NCBI RefSeq assembly: GCF_020523985.1
Contig: NZ_JAIVKM010000001.1
Span: 868,001-932,000 of the forward strand
Direction: 5' to 3'
Length of the DNA: 64,000 nucleotides
Source: Mangrovibacter yixingensis
Lineage (GTDB): Bacteria; Pseudomonadota; Gammaproteobacteria; Enterobacterales; Enterobacteriaceae
A program made the translations under genes and the position numbers. The notes under the pieces are model-generated. The model did not search any database and was not told the DNA's origin. It saw only the letters and a program-made list of their open reading frames with translations. This document shows, piece after piece, positions 57,971 through 64,000 of the stretch (positions are counted from its first letter, which is position 1; every line of letters begins with the position of its first letter).

Positions 57971-60900
57971 TTAGCCAATCGTCATCAGGCTGGCATTTCC
58001 ACCAGCGGCGGCTGTGTTGACACTCAATGAGCGCTCTACATACAGGCGTTCCAGCAGAATGTTGGTTTCCCCACGAGCAAAACCCTGCACCGAAACAATC
58101 GCCCCGGCGCGGCTGGCAACGGTGACACAGAGGTCACGCAGTTGATCCGAGTCGCCGTGGAAAATTACTGCATCATACTGTGCATCGGCCAGTGTATCGG
58201 TAGCGGTAAAGGCAACACGTTCGGCAACAGCTTTGGGCAGTTGTTTCGCCAATTGTTGGTGTAAGGCATCGTCCGGCCACAATACCTGGCAACCCACACT
58301 GGTCACCGCAGCCAATTGCACCAGTGCATCCTGCTCGTTATCTGCCATACACAACACAGTTTCCCGCGGCAGCAACAAGTATGCATTACGCTCACCCGTT
58401 GGCCCAGGTAACAGGCGGCGGGTTCCACTCTGAGCCTGCTCGCCAAATTGCGCACAAAGTGACGCCAGCTCAGGCTTGCCAGCAGCCCACTCAGCCAGTG
58501 CTGTGTGTGCCGTCTGGATGGCTTGTTTGCTACCCGCTTCAACGGCCAGTTGCGTGTCGTTACGTGAAAGCGTGGCCAGAACGGCAGTTTCCGGGCGGTG
58601 TGACAACAACCGGTACAGGTACAACGGACCACCCGCTTTAGGGCCGGTGCCGGACAACCCTTCACCGCCAAAGGGTTGAACACCAACCACAGCCCCTACC
58701 ATGTTGCGGTTAACATACATATTCCCGACATGGGCAGAGCCCGTCACCTGCGCAATGGTTTCGTCAATACGGGTATGTACCCCCAATGTCAGGCCATAAC
58801 CGGCAGCATTAATTTGCTCAACCAGGCTGCTAAGGCTGTTACGGTTATAGCGCACCACGTGCAGAACCGGCCCGAAGATCTCACGTTGCAGTTCATCAAA
58901 ACTGTTGAGTTCAATCAGTGTGGGTGGAACAAATGTGCCGCTTTGCCATTCGCGGGCATCGTCGCTGTTGTCACGTACTGCCTGGTAAACAGCATGGCCT
59001 TTACTGCGCATTGCCTGAATATGCTGTTCAATATTGGCTTTGGCCTCGGCATCAATTACGGGCCCTATATCGGTAGTCAGGCGGCCTGGGTTACCCATAC
59101 GGCATTCTGCCATGGCACCTTTGAGCATGGTCAGTGTATGTTCGGCAACATCTTCCTGTATGCACAGAACGCGCAGCGCTGAACAACGTTGACCAGCACT
59201 GTCAAATGCGGAAGCAACCACATCCATCACTACCTGTTCAGTCAGGGCGGAGGAATCAACAATCATGGCATTCAGGCCACCTGTCTCGGCAATCAGTGGC
59301 GTTGGGCGACCCTGTGGGTCGAGGCGGGTGGCAATATTGCGTTGCAACAGGCTGGCGACTTCGGTTGAACCCGTAAACATGACCGCACGGACACGGTTAT
59401 CTGCAGTAAGCTGCGCACCTACGCGCTCGCCACTGCCTGGCAATAATTGCACCACACCGGCAGGCACACCGGCCTGCAACAGAATTTGAATGGCCTGGGC
59501 GGCAATCAGCGGTGTCTGTTCAGCGGGTTTTGCCAGCACACTGTTCCCGGCTGCCAGCGCCGCGGCGATTTGCCCGGTAAAAATGGCCAGAGGGAAGTTC
59601 CATGGGCTGATACATACCACCGGGCCTAACGGGCGGTGGGTTTCATTATCGAAATCATGCTTCACCTGGTCTGCGTAATAACGCAGGAAATCTACCGCTT
59701 CACGCACTTCTGCAATGGCATTGGCAAAGGTTTTACCCGCTTCACGGACCAGAATACCCAGAAGAGCCTGTAACTGGTCTTCCATCAGCACCGCAGCACG
59801 TTCGAGAATAGCGGCCCGCTCAACAGGCGGGGTGGCAAACCAGATAGGTGCATTGTTAACCGCGTTGTTCAGTGCCAGATCAACTTCTTCTTTGCTGGCC
59901 TCGCGAACATAACCTACTGTGTCGGCAGGCTCTGCCGGGTTAATTACTGGCTGGAGTTCGCCTTCTGTTACATTACCTTCCAGTATTGGCAGGGCGCGCC
60001 ATTTTTCATTGGCGGTGCTCAGCAAGGCAGAAGAGAGGGATGCCAGACGGTGTTCGTTTGCCATATCCAGGCCGTTCGAGTTATGGCGGTTTTCGCCATA
60101 GAGATCACGCGGCAATGGAATTTTTGGGTGAGGTAGCCCTGGCAATCCTTCCTGGTGTGCCAGTTTTTCAACGGCTTCTACTGGGTCTGCCACCAATTCA
60201 TCAATTGGCAACGCGGTATCTGCAATACGGTTAACAAAGGAAGTGTTCGCCCCGTTTTCCAACAAGCGGCGTACCAGGTAAGCCAGCAGTGTCTCATGGG
60301 TGCCAACGGGCGCATAAATCCGGCATGGGCGGTTAAGTTTGCCTTCGGCAATTTTGCCCACAACTTGGTCATACAAGGGTTCTCCCATGCCGTGCAGGCA
60401 CTGGAACTCATATTGGCCTGGGTAGTAATTCTGCCCGGCAAGGTGGTAAATAGCTGAAAGCGTATGAGCGTTATGGGTGGCGAATTGCGGGTAAATCAGG
60501 TTAGGGACTGACAGTAATTTGCGGGCACAAGCCAGGTAGGAAACGTCGGTGTACACTTTGCGGGTATAAACCGGGTAACCTTCCAGCCCGTCAATCTGCG
60601 CACGTTTAATTTCACTGTCCCAATACGCACCTTTCACCAGGCGGATCATCAGGCGGCGGCGGCTGCGGGTTGCCAGGTCAATCAGGTAGTCAATAACAAA
60701 CGGGCAGCGCTTCTGGTAGGCCTGAATAACGAAACCAATGCCGTTCCAGCCAGCCAGTTCCGGTTCAAAACAGAGTTTTTCCAGCAAATCGAGCGAGATT
60801 TCCAGGCGGTCAGCTTCTTCGGCGTCAATATTAATGCCGATATCATACTGGCGTGCCAGCAGGGTGAGGGATTTCAGGCGCGGGTAGAGTTCCTCCATCA

Positions 60901-61933
60901 TCCGGTCATACTGCGCACGGCTGTAACGCGGATGCAGGGCAGACAGTTTGATTGAAATCCCCGGGCCTTCATAAATACCACGCCCATTGGAAGCTTTACC
61001 AATTGCGTGAATCGCCTGTTGGTAAGAAACCATATAAGCCTGAGCATCGGCTTCAGTCAGTGCAGCTTCACCCAGCATATCGTAGGAATAACGAAATCCT
61101 TTCTCTTCCAGTTTGCGGGCATTAGCCAGCGCTTCAGCGATAGTTTCGCCGGTAACAAACTGCTCGCCCATCAGGCGCATCGCCATGTCCACACCTTTAC
61201 GCACCAGCGGCTCACCACTTTTACTGATGATGCGGTTAAGAGAGTGAGAGAGATTCGCTTCGTTATGTGTGGCAACCAGGCGGCCAGTGAACAGCAACCC
61301 CCAGGTGGCAGCATTAACAAACAGGGATGGGCTGCGGCCCAGGTGGGAGTGCCAGTTACCATTGCTGATTTTATCGCGGATCAACGCATCACGAGTTGCC
61401 TTATCTGGAATACGCAATAAGGCTTCAGCAAGGCACATTAATGCCACACCTTCCTGTGATGAAAGTGAGAACTCCTGGAGCAGTCCTTGCACCATTCCGG
61501 CGCGTCCACTTGCACCTTTTTGGTTCCGAAGCTTGTCGGCAAGCTGCCAGGCAAGCTTATGTACCTGGCTAGAAAGTTCACCAGACAACCGTGCTTGTTC
61601 CAAAATCATCGGTACGGCATCGGTTTCCGGGCGCCGCCATGCTGCAGTAATTGCGGCTCGCGTCACAGATTGTGGTAGTATTTGCTCGGCAAATTCGAGG
61701 AATGGTTGATGCTGGTCATCACCACTTGCGGACGGTTCTTCACTTTCGTTCGCAGCACCCGCCAGTAAAGCCGGCAGTTCAGGCAACTCATCGTTGTTCT
61801 CCAGCCGTTCAAGGTAATTAAAAATTGCCTGCTTAATGAGCCAGTGAGGTGTGCGATCAATACGTGACGCAGCGGTTTTGATGCGTTCGCGGGTTGCTTC
61901 GTCCAGCTTCACCCCCATAGTGGTGGTCCCCAT
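57971..61933 (-). CDS. putA: Trifunctional PutA (repressor, proline dehydrogenase, P5C dehydrogenase)
   Basis: 1320 residues, the E. coli length. An N-terminal ribbon-helix-helix (1-~47, MGTTTMGVKLDEATRERIKTAAS) represses the put genes. The FAD proline dehydrogenase barrel (~85-570) has RLMIRLVKGAYWDSEIKRAQ. The glutamate semialdehyde dehydrogenase (~650-1130) has TGSTEVA and FDSAGQRCSALRVLC with the catalytic Cys. A C-terminal domain ends NTAAAGGNASLMTIG. It oxidises proline to glutamate at the membrane and leaves DNA when reduced by proline. It is divergent from putP. Confidence 0.98.
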   Translation of the reverse strand: MGTTTMGVKLDEATRERIKTAASRIDRTPHWLIKQAIFNYLERLENNDELPELPALLAGAANESEEPSASGDDQHQPFLEFAEQILPQSVTRAAITAAWRRPETDAVPMILEQARLSGELSSQVHKLAWQLADKLRNQKGASGRAGMVQGLLQEFSLSSQEGVALMCLAEALLRIPDKATRDALIRDKISNGNWHSHLGRSPSLFVNAATWGLLFTGRLVATHNEANLSHSLNRIISKSGEPLVRKGVDMAMRLMGEQFVTGETIAEALANARKLEEKGFRYSYDMLGEAALTEADAQAYMVSYQQAIHAIGKASNGRGIYEGPGISIKLSALHPRYSRAQYDRMMEELYPRLKSLTLLARQYDIGINIDAEEADRLEISLDLLEKLCFEPELAGWNGIGFVIQAYQKRCPFVIDYLIDLATRSRRRLMIRLVKGAYWDSEIKRAQIDGLEGYPVYTRKVYTDVSYLACARKLLSVPNLIYPQFATHNAHTLSAIYHLAGQNYYPGQYEFQCLHGMGEPLYDQVVGKIAEGKLNRPCRIYAPVGTHETLLAYLVRRLLENGANTSFVNRIADTALPIDELVADPVEAVEKLAHQEGLPGLPHPKIPLPRDLYGENRHNSNGLDMANEHRLASLSSALLSTANEKWRALPILEGNVTEGELQPVINPAEPADTVGYVREASKEEVDLALNNAVNNAPIWFATPPVERAAILERAAVLMEDQLQALLGILVREAGKTFANAIAEVREAVDFLRYYADQVKHDFDNETHRPLGPVVCISPWNFPLAIFTGQIAAALAAGNSVLAKPAEQTPLIAAQAIQILLQAGVPAGVVQLLPGSGERVGAQLTADNRVRAVMFTGSTEVASLLQRNIATRLDPQGRPTPLIAETGGLNAMIVDSSALTEQVVMDVVASAFDSAGQRCSALRVLCIQEDVAEHTLTMLKGAMAECRMGNPGRLTTDIGPVIDAEAKANIEQHIQAMRSKGHAVYQAVRDNSDDAREWQSGTFVPPTLIELNSFDELQREIFGPVLHVVRYNRNSLSSLVEQINAAGYGLTLGVHTRIDETIAQVTGSAHVGNMYVNRNMVGAVVGVQPFGGEGLSGTGPKAGGPLYLYRLLSHRPETAVLATLSRNDTQLAVEAGSKQAIQTAHTALAEWAAGKPELASLCAQFGEQAQSGTRRLLPGPTGERNAYLLLPRETVLCMADNEQDALVQLAAVTSVGCQVLWPDDALHQQLAKQLPKAVAERVAFTATDTLADAQYDAVIFHGDSDQLRDLCVTVASRAGAIVSVQGFARGETNILLERLYVERSLSVNTAAAGGNASLMTIG

Positions 61934-62351
61934 ACCCTCAACTCCTGTGTTTGCGTTGTTCGGTTATTGTTAGTTATCAGGCAATATCCTCCATGTTGCA
62001 ACTTTGTGCAACCTTGTTAAATGTGATTTAGGTTGCAAGCTTAAAAAAAGCTGATTTGTTAAAATTAAAAAACAGGTATGTTTATTGCTTAAGATCACTG
62101 TGAAGGTTGTTTTATGTGGTTCGTATGGCAGTTTTTTAAGGTGCAACTCGCAAAAGTGTGAGCGGGTACAACCAGGTGGCAAAAAAACACCTGGGCAGGG
62201 GTGAAATAATTGTAATCACCGTGTTAAATCAATTGTGAACACAACGATGCCTGCTGCGTTAACAATGTTGCAGAGTGATAACAAGGGTTGCGACCACGTT
62301 CCGGTGCAACCATCCGGGGTATAACCCGGCATAATAATCAGGAGAACTTTA
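61934..62351. promoter_or_regulatory. put control region with PutA operator boxes
   Basis: The 418-base putA-putP gap contains six perfect copies of the PutA half-site GTTGCA: 61995-62000, 62032-62037 and 62267-62272 on the plus strand; 62007-62012, 62142-62147 and 62305-62310 as TGCAAC. The first two are close to putA and the last is 42 bases before putP. Spacing resembles the multi-operator arrangement of E. coli, where PutA represses both genes. Confidence 0.85.
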
Positions 62352-63863
62352 ATGTCTATGAGTACACCAATGCTGGTGACTTTCCTTATCTACATTGGCG
62401 CAATGCTGCTGATAGGGTTTATTGCCTGGCGTTCGACGAAAAACTTCGACGATTACATTCTGGGTGGACGCAGTCTGGGGAGCCTGGTTACTGCGTTATC
62501 AGCAGGCGCTTCGGATATGAGTGGCTGGCTGCTGATGGGCTTGCCCGGTGCGATTTTCCTGTCCGGAATTTCAGAAAGCTGGATTGCCATTGGCCTGGTT
62601 ATTGGTGCCTGGGTTAACTGGAAACTGGTGGCAGGGCGTTTACGTGTGCACACAGAGCACAACAATAACGCACTGACTTTGCCGGATTATTTCACGGCAC
62701 GTTTTGAAGATAACAGCCGTGCTTTAAGAATTATTTCTGCACTGGTTATCCTGCTGTTTTTCACCATTTATTGTGCCTCCGGGATTGTTGCTGGTGCGCG
62801 TTTGTTCGAAAGCACTTTTGGAATGAGCTATGAAACTGCACTGTGGGCGGGGGCTGCAGCAACCATTCTCTACACCCTGATTGGGGGCTTCCTGGCGGTA
62901 AGCTGGACTGACACCGTACAGGCATCACTGATGATTTTTGCATTGATAATCACGCCAGTGATTGTAGTGGCGTCTGTAGGGGGCCTGAGTGATTCACTGG
63001 AAGTCATTCGCCAGAAGAGCATCGAAAACGTCAACATGCTCAAAGGGCTCAACTTTGTGGCCATTATCTCTCTGATGGGCTGGGGGCTCGGGTATTTCGG
63101 CCAGCCACATATTCTGGCACGTTTTATGGCTGCCGATTCACACCACACTATTGTTAAAGCACGCCGCATTGGTATGGCGTGGATGATCCTGTGCCTGGCT
63201 GGTGCGGTTGCGGTTGGCTTCTTCGGTATTGCCTACTTCCAGAACAACCCGGCTCAGGCAGGGGACGTTAACCAGAATGGTGAGCGCATCTTCATTGCAC
63301 TGACGCAAATACTGTTCAACCCTTGGGTCGCCGGGGTGCTGCTCTCAGCCATTCTGGCTGCGGTGATGTCGACATTAAGTTGCCAGTTGCTGGTGTGTTC
63401 CAGCGCAATTACCGAAGACTTGTATAAAGCATTCCTGCGCAAAGGGGCTTCACAGCGTGAACTGGTGTGGGTTGGGCGGATTATGGTTCTGGTAGTGGCT
63501 TTGGTGGCTATTGCACTGGCTGCGAACCCGGAAAACCGTGTGCTGGGCCTGGTAAGCTATGCCTGGGCTGGTTTTGGCGCGGCATTTGGCCCGGTGGTCC
63601 TGTTCTCTGTTATGTGGAACCGTATGACGCGTAACGGGGCACTGGCCGGGATGATTATTGGTGCTGTAACCGTTGTGGTATGGAAACAGAACGCCTGGCT
63701 TGGTCTGTACGAAATTATTCCAGGCTTCATCTTTGCAAGCATTGGGATTGTGGTGTTCAGCCTGTTGGGTAAAGCACCTTCCAATGCAATGGCTAAACGC
63801 TTTGCCGAAGCTGATGCACATTATAAAGGTGATGCGCCCGTTTCTCTGCAAGCGGACAGCTAA
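62352..63863 (+). CDS. putP: Na+/proline symporter PutP
   Basis: A 503-residue sodium:solute symporter with 13 expected membrane segments. FDDYILGGRSLGSLVTALSAGASDMSGWLLMGLPGA includes the Na+-binding Asp (AGASDMSGW). SLMGWGLGYFGQPHI and STLSCQLLVCSSAITEDLYKAFLRK follow. The ATG at 62352 has AGGAGAA upstream; an ATG two codons later is also possible. It is repressed with putA by PutA. Confidence 0.97.
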   Translation: MSMSTPMLVTFLIYIGAMLLIGFIAWRSTKNFDDYILGGRSLGSLVTALSAGASDMSGWLLMGLPGAIFLSGISESWIAIGLVIGAWVNWKLVAGRLRVHTEHNNNALTLPDYFTARFEDNSRALRIISALVILLFFTIYCASGIVAGARLFESTFGMSYETALWAGAAATILYTLIGGFLAVSWTDTVQASLMIFALIITPVIVVASVGGLSDSLEVIRQKSIENVNMLKGLNFVAIISLMGWGLGYFGQPHILARFMAADSHHTIVKARRIGMAWMILCLAGAVAVGFFGIAYFQNNPAQAGDVNQNGERIFIALTQILFNPWVAGVLLSAILAAVMSTLSCQLLVCSSAITEDLYKAFLRKGASQRELVWVGRIMVLVVALVAIALAANPENRVLGLVSYAWAGFGAAFGPVVLFSVMWNRMTRNGALAGMIIGAVTVVVWKQNAWLGLYEIIPGFIFASIGIVVFSLLGKAPSNAMAKRFAEADAHYKGDAPVSLQADS

Positions 63864-63891
63864 TTCACTCTGCATTTTTAGCACTTGAATT

Positions 63892-63927
63892 CAGGCCTGG
63901 CAGCATATTGCCGGGCCTGTTTTTTTC
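63892..63927 (+). terminator. Rho-independent terminator of putP
   Basis: CAGGCCTGGCA and TGCCGGGCCTG pair over 11 positions with one T-G pair, loop GCATAT, followed by TTTTTTT. Confidence 0.9.
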
Positions 63928-63931
63928 TGGC

Positions 63932-64000
63932 TCAGCTCCCTGGTTTGTCTGCCTCCTGCCAGCACTTTAGTTGTAGATAACTGCGTAGCCAGCGCAGTTT
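63932..64000 (-). CDS. Possible C-terminal end of a gene entering from the right
   Basis: A minus-strand frame open from the window edge to a TGA at 63934-63932 encodes 22 residues (KLRWLRSYLQLKCWQEADKP and GS). Its stop sits just behind the putP terminator, the normal place for a convergent gene. Too short to identify. Confidence 0.35.
   Translation of the reverse strand, partial: KLRWLRSYLQLKCWQEADKPGS

Noticed and set aside
58303-58686. 127-codon minus-strand frame inside putA
   Set aside because: It lies in another frame of the intact 1320-residue putA and has no initiation signal.

Overview
The window is chromosomal DNA of a gamma-proteobacterium of the order Enterobacterales, most likely family Enterobacteriaceae. 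Many proteins match Escherichia coli K-12 proteins from memory at equal or nearly equal length (HelD, MgsA, RlmI, TusE, HisGDCBHAFI, SbcB, PutA, PutP), and gene order follows the E. coli chromosome in blocks. Base composition looks near 50% GC. I cannot name the genus. No IS element, prophage, integrase or CRISPR array was seen.

Layout. (1) 1-7.3 kb: the conserved block yccS(partial)-yccF, helD, mgsA, yccU, hspQ, rlmI, acyP(yccX), tusE, yccA, without the yccT found in E. coli, then tRNA-Ser(UGA) at 7653-7740. (2) 8.0-13.2 kb: the most interesting part, a putative zinc-starvation island with two Zur-box-like operators. Operator 1 precedes hisI2, a CxCC COG0523 GTPase and a second COG0523 protein that lacks CxCC. 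Operator 2 lies between a small exported Cys protein (minus strand) and dksA2-folE2-(broken gamma-carbonic anhydrase). Each recognisable member is known or proposed to replace, spare or deliver zinc. (3) 13.3-16 kb: an SgrR-type regulator divergent from a shikimate-dehydrogenase-like gene. (4) 16-21.1 kb: a five-gene Ugp-like ABC transporter operon with the phosphodiesterase gene gpdQ inside it. (5) 21.2-28 kb: yccJ (no wrbA), a DMT exporter, and rutABCDEF with divergent rutR. rutG is absent. The rutA control region shows a textbook sigma-54 promoter, a RutR operator and probable NtrC sites.

(6) 28.3-33.1 kb: a PAS-PAS-GAF-GGDEF-EAL protein and a chemoreceptor. (7) 33.4-40.5 kb: a type VI secretion cargo module, transcribed vgrG-tle3-tli3-PAAR-membrane protein, with four-base gene overlaps; no T6SS core genes are in the window. 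(8) 40.8-48.2 kb: the complete his operon with leader peptide, attenuator, promoter and terminator. (9) 48.5-57.9 kb: yeeZ, plaP, sbcB, dacD, an AT-rich patch with a LuxR-type regulator and a frameshifted ToxR-like gene, then sbmC, yeeA, tmaR. (10) 58-63.9 kb: putA and divergent putP around a control region with six GTTGCA boxes. A possible further gene end runs off the right edge.

The physiological themes are zinc-independent backup functions, phosphodiester and pyrimidine scavenging, c-di-GMP and chemotaxis signalling, contact-dependent antagonism, histidine synthesis and proline catabolism. Family names come from recalled sequences and motifs, not from database searches. Start codons were chosen from homologue length and visible ribosome-binding sites.
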